Assembly (NCBI GenBank): GCA_014695325.1
Contig: JACJNZ010000039.1
Coordinates: 1 to 64,000 of the forward strand
Length of the DNA stretch: 64,000 nucleotides
Reading direction: 5' to 3'
Source: Cyanobacteria bacterium FACHB-502
Lineage (GTDB): Bacteria > Cyanobacteriota > Cyanobacteriia > Elainellales > Elainellaceae
Shown here: piece after piece, positions 44,922 through 53,892 of the stretch
How positions within the stretch are numbered: position 1 is the first letter of the stretch
Layout of the letters: every line of letters starts with the position of its first letter
Position numbers and translations under genes: made by a program
Notes under the pieces: model-generated
Seen by the model: the letters and a program-made list of their open reading frames with translations, nothing else
Database searches by the model: none
What the model was told of the DNA's origin: nothing

Positions 44922-45311
44922 ATGATTGGCAAAGTCATCCTGAGCGGAATTGCAGCAGGAATGACAATTTATTTCATGGCGCAGACTGACAATCCCACCT
45001 TGCAGCTTGGCGGGGCGATCGTTAGTTCAAGTGCGTTTGGCTTTACAACTACGCGGCTGCTGCTTGACGAAGAGCGAGAGCGCAAAGCCAGGGCTGCGGA
45101 GGCAAGGGCTTATGTTTTGATGCTGAGACGGATGAATCAGGAACGCCTGCGCCGACATCCGCCGATGCCCAAAGCCTGTCGCGGCTGTCTTCATTTTCAC
45201 GGACGTACCTACAACGGCAATTATCTGGTTTGCGGGATGCACCCTTACGGAGTCGAAACCGAGACGTGCAGTGATTGGGAACAGCGATCGGAGGATATGT
45301 CTTCTCGCTAA
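44922..45311 (+). CDS. Small membrane-anchored Cys4 protein
   Basis: 129 residues. It starts with two short hydrophobic stretches (VILSGIAAGMTIYFMA and GGAIVSSSAFGFTTTRLLL), then an Arg/Ala-rich helix (ERERKARAAEARAYVLMLRR) and a C-terminal CRGCLHFHGRTYNGNYLVCG followed by MHPYGVETETCSDWE. CxxCxxxHG...C.MHPyG....CxDW is a pattern seen in small cyanobacterial proteins and looks like a zinc or cluster site. Function unknown. ATG 44922 follows the DUF2079 stop by 138 bases on the same strand. Confidence 0.7.
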   Translation: MIGKVILSGIAAGMTIYFMAQTDNPTLQLGGAIVSSSAFGFTTTRLLLDEERERKARAAEARAYVLMLRRMNQERLRRHPPMPKACRGCLHFHGRTYNGNYLVCGMHPYGVETETCSDWEQRSEDMSSR

Positions 45312-45555
45312 GCTGATTTTTGCGAGGTTAATGATTCGACCTTCTGCATCAATGCTTGCCCTCTCCCTAAATGTCTTGCCCACCCTGAGAGAGAAACCTT
45401 AAACTTCACCTGACTCATGCTCGATCGTTTTGCTTTTCTTCGTCCCTGCTGGGAGGAGGGACTGGGGGATGCAGGGAATTTTCGATTCCTGTAACAGACC
45501 TTATGATCGCGATCGCCCCCATCGTTACGAATAAAACGCAATTTTCCCAGCAGGT

Positions 45556-46560
45556 CTACTGATTGCGAATCGAGCCGTCGGGCATCGTTGTATTTCTAAA
45601 GGTTGCACCGTTCAGGTTCGTGCCCGTTAAGTTTGCACCTCGCAGATTTGCCCCAGTCAGATTCGCTCCCTGAAGGCTGGCTCCGCTCAGGTTTGCCTGG
45701 CTGAGGTCGGCGTTTTGCAGGTTTGCGCTGCTGAGATTCGCGCCGGTGAGGGTGGCTTGCGGCAGGGTGGCAAACGCGAGATTGGCTTCGCTCAGCTTGG
45801 CCGCTCCAAGATTTGCCCGATTGAGGTTGGCATAGGAGAGATTTGCCTGAATCAGGGTTGCGTTGCCGAGTTTAGCGTTGCTTAAATTGCTAAGCGAGAC
45901 ATCTGCAGAAGTCAGATCTGCCCCGCTGAGATCGGCACTGCTCAAGTTCGAGAAAAACAGGCGGGCGTTGCTCAGGTTGCTGCGAAACAGAGCCGCATTG
46001 CTTAGATTGGCAAAGGTCAAATCCGATCGCCCCAAATTTGCCCGAAATAGCTTTGCCCCACTGAAATTGGTGCGGCTCAGCTTTGCCTCACTCAGATTCG
46101 CGCCGCTTAAGTCTACGTTGGGCAGGCTGGAACCCGTTAAATCTGCATTGCTCAGATCTGCGCCCGCCAGCAGAATAATTGCCTCATCGCTGGTAATCAG
46201 ATTCGACTCCAGCAGAAACCGAATGAGCTGTCCTTTGCGCTGTCCGTCCAGTCGGTTGAGCAGTTCCAGCGTATTTTGAGTTGCCAGGTCGCGAAGTTGG
46301 CTGTCAGGAGGGGATTCTTTCAGCTTTTGATCGACGACCATGTCGTGTATTTGGTTCTGATAATTTTCGAGCTGGCTCTCACGATCTGATCCGATCGATC
46401 GATTCATCGTCGCCCGTCGAAACGGTTCATGCTCTGACTCATCGGCTCGTGCCAGATTGTTTACTAACAGCAGCCCGATCGTCGTCTGTCCGACCGCCAG
46501 CAGCCCAATCGCCAGCTTTAGCCCAGCCCAACCCGAATGACGATATCTGGATGTAACCAT
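45556..46560 (-). CDS. Pentapeptide-repeat protein, membrane-anchored or secreted
   Basis: 334 residues. A hydrophobic segment (GLKLAIGLLAVGQTTIGLLL, about residues 14-33) ends at a possible signal-peptidase site before ADESE. A helical region (residues 40-130) leads into about 37 A(D/N)LxX pentapeptides, from LLAGADLSNADLTGSSL to NLTGTNLNGATF. They fold as a right-handed quadrilateral beta-helix. Cyanobacteria encode many such proteins; thylakoid-lumen and DNA-gyrase-mimic examples exist, but no role can be assigned here. The product would be in the lumen or periplasm if the first segment is cleaved. Confidence 0.88.
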   Translation of the reverse strand: MVTSRYRHSGWAGLKLAIGLLAVGQTTIGLLLVNNLARADESEHEPFRRATMNRSIGSDRESQLENYQNQIHDMVVDQKLKESPPDSQLRDLATQNTLELLNRLDGQRKGQLIRFLLESNLITSDEAIILLAGADLSNADLTGSSLPNVDLSGANLSEAKLSRTNFSGAKLFRANLGRSDLTFANLSNAALFRSNLSNARLFFSNLSSADLSGADLTSADVSLSNLSNAKLGNATLIQANLSYANLNRANLGAAKLSEANLAFATLPQATLTGANLSSANLQNADLSQANLSGASLQGANLTGANLRGANLTGTNLNGATFRNTTMPDGSIRNQ

Positions 46561-46932
46561 TTTTTATACCGAAGCAAGAAATAATGGATGCAGCGTGAGG
46601 AAGGCGTTTCAAACGATATCCGTCGATCGCCACGCTCGCTCAGGATGAAATTTGAATTTGCTCCAGGAAATTGGACGGAGATTGAATTGATTTTGATTCT
46701 GGAAAGTTTTGGGAAAGAGGAGGGCGATCGGAAAGTAGGTCTGGGGGTGGGTTTGGGGTGGGGGTAAACCGTTGCAGCCCGCTAAGCCTCAATCATTACC
46801 CGCAAATTGCCCTGCTTCCGAGTCATCCGGCAGGCAGTCGTTCCGTTCGATGCATCAACTGAAGGCACTTAATTTAGTCTGATGGTAATTATCTAGGCTT
46901 TAAAGGGTGCCTGAATTACCTGAGTCTCGCGT
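46561..46932. other. Divergent spacer with a G-quadruplex motif
   Basis: No gene in about 370 bases. At 46743-46764 the plus strand reads GGGGGTGGGTTTGGGG then TGGGGG: four G-runs of 3-5 with loops of 1, 3 and 1 bases, a very strong intramolecular quadruplex pattern. It lies about 170 bases upstream of the protease start and about 180 bases from the pentapeptide-protein start. Confidence 0.75.
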
Positions 46933-48468
46933 ATGCTGGTGATTATGCAAGCAAAGCCGCGCCGTCCTCGCCGTCCTCGCAGACGCAAACCTCAGTCAAA
47001 TTCCTGGCTGCTGATGGCAGTCGTATGGCTGCCCGTTGCTTTGGTGTTGCCCCGGCTGCTGCAAGGCAATTTTTCTGCTTCGCAGAATGAATTAAATCGT
47101 CCAACCGCTGACGCGCCTGCTGCTGCTGATTATCCCAGGGGGGGGACTGCTTCGCCTCGTCTGGCGGGTTTTGAGAATGCCTTTCAAGCTGTTACCGGGT
47201 TATCGCAGCAGATTGATCCCAGCAGTCAAACCCGGGAAGGCATTACTCAGGCACAGTACGATCGCTGGAGACAGTCGCAGGGACAGCTGCCGCAGCCGAT
47301 CGCCAATCTTCAGCCGTCGGAAGTGGAAGCAATTTATCAAACCTATTGGCAGCAGGGAAACTGTGGCAGCTATATCGCGCCGCTCGACATTGCCTGTCTG
47401 GACACGATGCTTGCCTTTGGCACAGAAGACGGCAGATCTTTCCTGGCAGCCTTATCGCCCAATCCCCAGCAAGCAGCGATCGAAGTCACTCGACGGCGAA
47501 TTGCTTATCGCCAACGTCAGCAAACTTCCAGTCTTAGTGGCATCACTCCGTCTGGTATGGACAGCGCAAGTGCGGATCCACAATCGCTGATGGCTGGACT
47601 CGTCCGCGATCAGGCACTGCAAGCGTTTTTAATCCGCGATCGGGCAGGAGGCAATCGGCTTGCCACGCAGCCGCCCGGAAGGTCGCTGGCTGAATCCAAT
47701 TTCTCAGACACTCCCCAAGCAACTTTCCAGCCTAATCCAAATCGTTCTGTCCGAAGTCCTAATCGCCCACCGTCCCCCCATGGCGATTCCGATGCAGGCT
47801 CACCGTTTCCAAACTGGTCACAAATTAAGGGATTGCTGCCCAGTTGGCTACGCGGCAAAGATGCTGATCCGCTTGTTGTGCTGGACTCAAGCACCCTTTA
47901 CGCCAACGCCAAGCCCTTCACCGTCGAACTCTGGATTCACGTAGACAGCGGCTACGCCCCCGCAGCAGGAATTATTTTGCGATCGGATGGCTTAGTGCTA
48001 ACCAACCATCATGTGACTGCCAATAACCCTACGCCAACCATACATCTGGCAGACGGACGCAAATTTGCCGGACGGGTAATCATCAGCGATCCGGCGATCG
48101 ATCTGGCTCTGGTGCAAATTGAGGGCGCAAACGGGCTGCCCACCGCAAACCTGGCAGATAGCACCAAAGACGTTCAGACAGGGGATACCGTTTATGCGAT
48201 CGGCTCACCGATGGGAACCCACTGGAAAATGAGCCAGGCACAGGTGATGCGAACGGACAGTCTCTGCGGCAGTCGTGCCCTCGATCGTCAGTGCATCCGT
48301 ACCCCAAGCGGCTTTTTGTATCCGGGCAATAGTGGCGGTCCACTGCTTAACAACAAAGGCGAAGTGATCGGCGTGAACCGTGCCATTCAGGAAAGCACCG
48401 GACAGGGCGTGAGTATTCCAATCGAAATCGTACAGCAGTTTCTAGCTCGATCGCAGCAGCAGTTATAA
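46933..48468 (+). CDS. Trypsin-like (S1C/HtrA-type) serine protease with long disordered N-terminus
   Basis: 511 residues. An Arg/Pro-rich cytoplasmic start (PRRPRRPRRRK) precedes one membrane anchor (LLMAVVWLPVALVLPRLL). About 270 residues follow that are mostly Gln/Ser/Pro-rich, with a conserved-looking patch around CGSYIAPLDIACLDTMLAFG. The protease domain occupies about residues 320-511. Triad: His in LTNHHVTA (about 360), Asp in SDPAIDLALVQ (about 390), Ser in FLYPGNSGGPLLNNKGEV (about 467). There is no PDZ domain, unlike DegP/HtrA. It probably acts in the periplasm or thylakoid lumen. An alternative start is ATG 46945. Confidence 0.85.
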   Translation: MLVIMQAKPRRPRRPRRRKPQSNSWLLMAVVWLPVALVLPRLLQGNFSASQNELNRPTADAPAAADYPRGGTASPRLAGFENAFQAVTGLSQQIDPSSQTREGITQAQYDRWRQSQGQLPQPIANLQPSEVEAIYQTYWQQGNCGSYIAPLDIACLDTMLAFGTEDGRSFLAALSPNPQQAAIEVTRRRIAYRQRQQTSSLSGITPSGMDSASADPQSLMAGLVRDQALQAFLIRDRAGGNRLATQPPGRSLAESNFSDTPQATFQPNPNRSVRSPNRPPSPHGDSDAGSPFPNWSQIKGLLPSWLRGKDADPLVVLDSSTLYANAKPFTVELWIHVDSGYAPAAGIILRSDGLVLTNHHVTANNPTPTIHLADGRKFAGRVIISDPAIDLALVQIEGANGLPTANLADSTKDVQTGDTVYAIGSPMGTHWKMSQAQVMRTDSLCGSRALDRQCIRTPSGFLYPGNSGGPLLNNKGEVIGVNRAIQESTGQGVSIPIEIVQQFLARSQQQL

Positions 48469-48469
48469 A

Positions 48470-48653
48470 GGGGTTTGAGAAGCTCCAGAAGCTCTAAACT
48501 CTAGAAGCTCTAATGTTTTAACTGGGGCGATCGTGTAGACACAAGTTTTCTGATTGGTTTTCAAAACTCTTCAGCCCCCTAAATCCCCCAGAATTGAGAG
48601 ATTTTGAGCATGAGCGGAGTTAACTCAGTTCTTCCCAGCATCGTGCTCCTGCC
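48470..48653. repeat. Spacer with a dispersed repeat copy (48570-48608)
   Basis: The copy TTCAGCCCCCTAAATCCCCC then AGAATTGAGAGATTTTGAG is closest to the usual cyanobacterial consensus for this family. Upstream in the spacer, AGAAGCTC-type words recur three times at about 48478-48515. The spacer separates convergent genes. Confidence 0.65.
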
Positions 48654-49382
48654 CTAGTCCTTCCACAAAGCAATTCCCCCCAGCAGTCCGTTCACATTTG
48701 GCACGATCGTCACATTCTCAGGCAGTGTAATCTCGATTTTTTTGGCATTGCCGCCGCCCAGATATAGCCGATCGTAGTTAAACGCATGGCTCAGAGTGGC
48801 GATCGCCTTTTGGAGCCGTTCGTTCCAGCGTTTTTTACCAATGTCGTCAAGGGCGGCTCGTCCAAGCTGCTGCTCGTAAGTCTCGCCTTTGCGAAAGGGA
48901 TGATGTCCGAGTTCCAAATTGGGCACAAGGATACCGTTGATAAACAAAGCAAAGCCGGTTCCAGTTCCCAGCGTCATCATCAGTTCAACGCCCTGCCCTT
49001 CGATCGCCCCATATCCCTGCATATCAGCATCATTAATCACGCGCACAGGTTTGCCCAACGCTTCAGACAACGCTTTGCCCAAATTGAAGCCAAGCCAGCC
49101 GCTATCCAGATTTGCCGCCGTGTAGCACGTCCCCTGCCGCACGACCCCCGGAAAGCCCACCGACACGCGATCGAATGATTTGTCTTGTGCAAGCTGCCGA
49201 ATTGCCCGCAAAACCGAGTCAGGCGTTGCGGGTGCAGGCGTGTCTAGCCGATCGCGCTCCGAAAGCGGGTTGCCTGCTGGATCTAAGGTCATCACTTTCA
49301 CCCCACTGCCGCCAATGTCTACCGCCAGAGTGAGCGGCTGTGCAGAAGTAGAAGCCATGTCGGATTGGAATTCCTCCAGCAT
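48654..49382 (-). CDS. ppgK: ROK-family kinase, polyphosphate glucokinase-like
   Basis: 234-242 residues depending on start (ATG 49382 has AAGGA upstream; ATG 49358 starts MASTSAQPL nearer the conserved domain). LAVDIGGSGVKVMTLD is the phosphate-1 motif; SVGFPGVV, NDADMQGYG (catalytic Asp) and MTLGTGTGFALFING complete the hexokinase/ROK fold. This short form with LELGHHPFRKGETYEQQLG matches polyphosphate glucokinase rather than ATP-dependent ROK kinases, so it probably phosphorylates glucose from polyphosphate (and perhaps ATP). No regulatory domain. Convergent with the protease gene. Confidence 0.85.
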   Translation of the reverse strand: MLEEFQSDMASTSAQPLTLAVDIGGSGVKVMTLDPAGNPLSERDRLDTPAPATPDSVLRAIRQLAQDKSFDRVSVGFPGVVRQGTCYTAANLDSGWLGFNLGKALSEALGKPVRVINDADMQGYGAIEGQGVELMMTLGTGTGFALFINGILVPNLELGHHPFRKGETYEQQLGRAALDDIGKKRWNERLQKAIATLSHAFNYDRLYLGGGNAKKIEITLPENVTIVPNVNGLLGGIALWKD

Positions 49383-49573
49383 TTACGATCGTCCTTTTGA
49401 ATGGTTGCCTGAATTGGGATCTAAATCGGGATCTAATTTTTGCCTGAGTCGTTGCCTGGCTTCACGGGGGCGAAGCGATTTCCCTTAAATTCTATCAACT
49501 TGATTATGGAGGCTAATGCGCCGCGCTCAACGAATCTTTGCCATGATTTTAAGAAGCCTCGCCGCCTTTAAAA

Positions 49574-51904
49574 ATGCGCCAAAATCCTCAAATCACTGCT
49601 CTACTTAAGCAAATTCGGGCATGGCAAAAAGCCATTTCCACCGAACTTAGCCTTCAATCAGAAAGTTCCGCTCACGCTAAAGCGCCGCGACATCTCATCC
49701 TGATTCTGTTTGTGCTACGGCTGCTAGAGCAGCAAAATCAGGGTTTATCAGGCTTCGCTTCAGACCAACGGTTTCATCCAGGCAAGCTATCCCCGCTCAA
49801 ATCGCAACCCGAATCCCTCGCGCAGTTGCAGCAGGGCGATCGGCTCTATTCCCGTTTGGTAGAACTGTGGCGATCGGTACAGCCCCGTTTTGCTAGCTTA
49901 CCCGTTGCGCTGGAGCTTGAACCCGATCTACCGTTAACCGATCGACTGCTGCGATCGATCATTGGTCGTCTTTATCAATCGGAGAATTTGTGTGCCCTTT
50001 GTTCCACTCATTTGTTAGGACAGATTTATGAAACCTTATTGAAGGATTCTCCTGTTCGTTCTTCTCAGCGTAAATCTCAAGGCATTTACTACACCCCCGC
50101 GGCAATCGTACAGTTTATCGTGCAGCAGACGATCGATCGATTGCTCGAACCCTCTAAAGCATTGGCTGATGTGCAAACCGTTGGTTCCCTGCCGCGTTTA
50201 CTTGACCCTGCCTGTGGCGGTGGCGCTTTTCTGCTGGAGGCCTATCAAGTTTTGCTGAATTGGCAGCTTCAACAGGTGGTCAGCCACTATCCAACCGGGC
50301 ATGACCTGCTCAGGCAAAACAAATCAGGCGAATGGCAACTGTCCTGGGCAGCCCGTCAGCAGATTTTGCAGCACTGCATCTATGGCGTAGATCTCGACCC
50401 GGAAGCCGTCACAGTCACCCAGATTTCGCTGTGGCTGAAACTGCTCGAGGGCGCGATCGGGCTAGACAATACGCCACCCGATCCACTGCCTAACCTAAAC
50501 GCCAATCTAAAAATTGGTAATGCCTTACTCGATGAAGATGCAATTTCTCTCCAAAAGAGAACTCGTGAAACAGCAAAACTCGATCGTGCAACCCATCCGC
50601 TGAACTGGGAAACTGCCTTTCCAGCAGTAATGCGATCGGGAGGATTTGGTGGAGTGATTGGCAATCCGCCCTATCTAGATTCAGAGCAGATGATGCTCTC
50701 CTGTCCGACTTGGCGCACCTATTGCGCGACCCACTATCAAACAGCGATCGGCAACTGGGATTTATTTTGCGTCTTTATCGAGAAGGCGTTAATGCTCTGT
50801 CGATCGAGGGGTATTGCGAGTTTGATTGTGCCCAATAAGTTGGCATCGGCTCCCTACGCGGCACAGACGCGATCGCTCTTGATGCAACACCGATTGCTGC
50901 TGATTCGCGACTATGCTCAGGTTCCGGTCTTTGCAGCATCAGTTTACCCCCTGGTGTATATGGTGCAGAAGGAATCGCCGCCGAATCAAACCCCAGTGCG
51001 CTACGAGGTCATGGCAAATCTGACGCAGGTGCAGCGATCGGGCTGGCTCAACCAAAATGCAGAAAGTCCTGAAGCTTGCTGGCAGTTCGCTGAGTCTGCG
51101 GTTCACGCTCGTTTAATGCAGCGATTGCAGCAATTGCCCACTCTGGGATCGATCGCCCAAGTATATGGAGCCGCCACAGTCGCGGAAGCTTATGCGCTGC
51201 AACCCTGGATACAAGATTGCGCAACGCCTGCCCTAGAGCATTTTCGCTTCGTAAATAGCGGCACGATCGATCGCTACTGCCTGCAGTGGGGCAAAAAGCC
51301 AACTCGCTATCTGGGACAAATTTATCAGCACCCGATTCTAAGCAGCGATCGACTGCACTATCTCACGGCAAGGCGGCAGCAGCAGGCACGCCAGCCCAAA
51401 ATTATCGTTGCTGGGCTCTCACAGCAGCTAGAATGCTTGCTGGATGCGACAGGAACCCTGCTAGCAGGCAAATCAACCTGTATTATTCTGGGAATTCCCC
51501 AATCGATCGACTGGCGATATTTGCTGGCATTGCTGAACAGCCATTTACTCACTGCCTATTTGCGCGATCGCGCGAGCGGAAATCAGCTTCAGAGTGGTTA
51601 TTTGCGAATCGGCACTGCACAGCTTAAATCTCTGCCCATTTATCTCCCCGACCCTACCCAATCGATCGACCGTGAGATCTACGCAGAAATCATCGATTTA
51701 GCTCAGACAAGCATCAGTGAACGATTGCAAAATACAGTCGATCGATTCACAAAATCTAATACAGAAATCGATCTCCAGATAGATCAGCGGATTGCACATC
51801 TCTATCGATTGACAGATGAGGAAGCGTTGACAATCACGCAAACTCATGTCAGCAAGGACAGTTCAGCAAGGACAGTAAACGCTAGCCCCACCAGGGGAGA
51901 TTGA
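49574..51904 (+). CDS. Eco57I-type DNA adenine methyltransferase (orphan type II/IIG)
   Basis: 776 residues. N-terminal helical region (1-165), then RKSQGIYYTPAAIVQFIVQQ, LLDPACGGGAFLLEAYQVLL (SAM motif I, DPACGSG-type), IYGVDLDPEAVTVTQISLWL and VIGNPPYLDSEQMMLSCPTW (catalytic NPPY, N6-adenine type). The last 250 residues are a TaqI-like target-recognition domain (SLPIYLPD near its end). An N-terminal PD-ExK nuclease, usual in type IIG enzymes, is not evident, and no restriction gene is adjacent. It is therefore likely a solitary methylase; the target sequence is unknown. ATG 49574 has no strong ribosome site. Confidence 0.88.
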   Translation: MRQNPQITALLKQIRAWQKAISTELSLQSESSAHAKAPRHLILILFVLRLLEQQNQGLSGFASDQRFHPGKLSPLKSQPESLAQLQQGDRLYSRLVELWRSVQPRFASLPVALELEPDLPLTDRLLRSIIGRLYQSENLCALCSTHLLGQIYETLLKDSPVRSSQRKSQGIYYTPAAIVQFIVQQTIDRLLEPSKALADVQTVGSLPRLLDPACGGGAFLLEAYQVLLNWQLQQVVSHYPTGHDLLRQNKSGEWQLSWAARQQILQHCIYGVDLDPEAVTVTQISLWLKLLEGAIGLDNTPPDPLPNLNANLKIGNALLDEDAISLQKRTRETAKLDRATHPLNWETAFPAVMRSGGFGGVIGNPPYLDSEQMMLSCPTWRTYCATHYQTAIGNWDLFCVFIEKALMLCRSRGIASLIVPNKLASAPYAAQTRSLLMQHRLLLIRDYAQVPVFAASVYPLVYMVQKESPPNQTPVRYEVMANLTQVQRSGWLNQNAESPEACWQFAESAVHARLMQRLQQLPTLGSIAQVYGAATVAEAYALQPWIQDCATPALEHFRFVNSGTIDRYCLQWGKKPTRYLGQIYQHPILSSDRLHYLTARRQQQARQPKIIVAGLSQQLECLLDATGTLLAGKSTCIILGIPQSIDWRYLLALLNSHLLTAYLRDRASGNQLQSGYLRIGTAQLKSLPIYLPDPTQSIDREIYAEIIDLAQTSISERLQNTVDRFTKSNTEIDLQIDQRIAHLYRLTDEEALTITQTHVSKDSSARTVNASPTRGD

Positions 51905-51933
51905 TTCAACCAGAGCAATTTTTTTCCGCGCTC

Positions 51934-52050
51934 TTACTTGCGGTTCATTGCACCTACGCCACCGAACAGCATTGCCAATCCTCCTATCAAAATTACGATC
52001 GCCAGACCGCCGATTGTCCAGTCCAGCCAAGCCGTATTTTCCATACCCAT
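51934..52050 (-). CDS. Tiny single-span membrane protein (38 residues)
   Basis: ATG 52050 (AAAGG upstream) or ATG 52044 to TAA 51934-51936. The product is MGMENTAWLDWTIGGLAIVI then LIGGLAMLFGGVGAMNRK: a short polar N-terminus, one membrane span and a basic end, the style of photosystem and cytochrome mini-subunits. It does not match PetG, PetL, PetN, PsbM, PsbN or PsbX by eye. It lies between the methylase gene and znuB, where longer frames on both strands have poorer composition. Confidence 0.6.
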   Translation of the reverse strand: MGMENTAWLDWTIGGLAIVILIGGLAMLFGGVGAMNRK

Positions 52051-52124
52051 TCTGCTGCCTTTTGCTCACAAATCGCGCTTTGATCTTAGCCTGTTTTCGC
52101 TTATCTTTTGGGCGAACCCTGGTG

Positions 52125-52982
52125 CTAGATAGAGCGTTTCGCTGAGGTCGATCGCAGCTTGCGGATCACGATACCCTGCGTGGGGCTAAACAGCAGTGCC
52201 AGCAAAAATAGCGCGAACACAATCAGCGCGATCGTCGGACCCGAAGGCAAATCCAGAAAATAGCTGGTGTACATTCCCGAGACGCTGGCAAACACGCCGA
52301 TCGCCGCTCCAAGAATCATCATCCAGTGCAGCTCTTTCACCAACAAATAAGCGGTCGTTGCCGGACCGACCATCAGCGACACCACCAGAATCACACCAAC
52401 AATTCTCATTCCTGCAATCAGAGCCAGCGTGATACCTGCCATCATGCCTAGATTAATCCACTGCACAGGCAACCCAGACGCTTCTGCACCCACTCGATCA
52501 AACGTAAAAAACAATAGTTCTTTATAAAAAAGTTTGATACAAACGAGAATTACAAGGCTAATGATCGCAGTTCGCCCTACATCGCTCCAAGTGACACTTA
52601 AAATATCGCCGAATAGCAGATCAAGCAAATCTAACCGACTCTGAAATAGCGTCAGCAGCGTAATTCCCAAGCCAAAGAAACTGGCGAACGTAATTGCCAT
52701 CGCCGCGTCAACCGACACCCGCGACTGCGATCGAATCCAGGCAATCACAAAAGCACTCAAAATTCCAAAAATAAACGCACCGATCAGCATCTCAATGCCA
52801 ATAAATTGAGCGATCGCTAACCCCGGCAAAACCGCATGGGCAATTACGTCTCCTAGCAGTGCCATTCGCTGCACAATCAGATAGGAACCGACGATCGGAC
52901 AGAGAATGCCGACGAGAACGCTGATGACGATCGCGCAGCGCATGAAGTCGTAGTTTAGCGGTTCGAGCAGCAGGGAAAGCAT
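52125..52982 (-). CDS. znuB: Zinc/manganese ABC transporter permease, ZnuB-like
   Basis: 285 residues with about eight spans, ABC-3 family. It starts MLSLLLEPLNYDFMRCAIVI and contains VGSYLIVQRMALLGDVIAHA, VLPGLAIAQFIGIEMLIGA and GMMAGITLALIAGMRIVGVI, all family landmarks. It forms the channel for a metal importer with the ATPase at 53130-53876 and the binding protein at 53967-55076. It is downstream of the ATPase gene on the minus strand, 147 bases away. Zinc is preferred over manganese because of the His-rich binding protein and the Zur-like operator. Confidence 0.92.
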   Translation of the reverse strand: MLSLLLEPLNYDFMRCAIVISVLVGILCPIVGSYLIVQRMALLGDVIAHAVLPGLAIAQFIGIEMLIGAFIFGILSAFVIAWIRSQSRVSVDAAMAITFASFFGLGITLLTLFQSRLDLLDLLFGDILSVTWSDVGRTAIISLVILVCIKLFYKELLFFTFDRVGAEASGLPVQWINLGMMAGITLALIAGMRIVGVILVVSLMVGPATTAYLLVKELHWMMILGAAIGVFASVSGMYTSYFLDLPSGPTIALIVFALFLLALLFSPTQGIVIRKLRSTSAKRSI

Positions 52983-53129
52983 GGAGAGTGAATGGGGGGT
53001 AGCGTTTTATGATGCTTTTAGTGTGAGGGTCTCCTTTTAGATTAATCCGCGATCGCAAAAGCTCTACCACTTCTGACACGGTTTAGGTTTAGCAACGGTT
53101 CAGCCGTGATTTAGTCGTGATTCAGCAGT

Positions 53130-53876
53130 TCAACAGAAAAAGGGAACCTCCGATCGCCGTGACCGATCGCCCTGCAAATTTTCCCCGTAGGCGCGCTGGA
53201 TATTTTCGAGGGTCATGACTGCCTGGGGCTGGTCGTCTGCCAGAAGTCGCTGGTTGAGCAGCAGGAGGCGATCGTAGCGGTGCAGTGCATCTCCCCATTC
53301 GTGGCTGCAAATGAGCAGCATTTTGCCCTGCCGCTTTAGCTCGGTAAACACACGCAGCATAATTGCCTCTGTTTTTTTGTCAATCCCGGCGAAGGGTTCG
53401 TCTAGCAGGAAAATTTCGGCTTGCTGAGCCAGGGCACGCGCCAGAAATACGCGCTGCTGCTGTCCGCCGGAAAGTTCGCCGATCTGCCGATGCTTGAGAT
53501 GCAGCATATCCACCTGGGCCAGTGCTACCTCGGTCTGCCGCGCTGCCTGAGGAGCCGGACGACGAAACCAGCCTGTCGTTGCCGTATGTGCCATCATCAC
53601 CACATTCCAGGCAGTAATGGGATAGTCCCAGTCAATTTGCGATCGTTGCGGCACGTAAGCAACCTGGTTTCGCTGGCGACGAAGCGGCATTCCACCCAGC
53701 AGCACCCGTCCCGTTTGCAGAGGAACCAGTCCCAGAATCGCTTTGATCAGGGTACTTTTGCCCGCTCCATTCGGACCAATCAACCCCACTAATTCACCGG
53801 GAGCGAGCCTCATCGACACATCTTCCAGTGCTCCCGCTCCCCGGTAATTGACAGAAACTCGCTGCACCTCTAGCAT
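53130..53876 (-). CDS. znuC: Zinc/manganese ABC transporter ATPase, ZnuC-like
   Basis: 248 residues. LVGLIGPNGAGKSTLIKAIL (Walker A), VAYVPQRSQIDWDYPITAWN (Q-loop region typical of Mn/Zn importers), ELSGGQQQRVFLARALAQQA (signature), IFLLDEPFAGIDKKTEAIML (Walker B) and LICSHEWGDALHRYDRLLLL (switch region, H-loop SHEW rather than the usual SHD). It is cytoplasmic and energises ZnuB. It starts 90 bases from the divergent znuA, with a Zur-like box between them. Confidence 0.93.
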   Translation of the reverse strand: MLEVQRVSVNYRGAGALEDVSMRLAPGELVGLIGPNGAGKSTLIKAILGLVPLQTGRVLLGGMPLRRQRNQVAYVPQRSQIDWDYPITAWNVVMMAHTATTGWFRRPAPQAARQTEVALAQVDMLHLKHRQIGELSGGQQQRVFLARALAQQAEIFLLDEPFAGIDKKTEAIMLRVFTELKRQGKMLLICSHEWGDALHRYDRLLLLNQRLLADDQPQAVMTLENIQRAYGENLQGDRSRRSEVPFFC

Positions 53877-53892
53877 GACAAGTAAAAGATTA

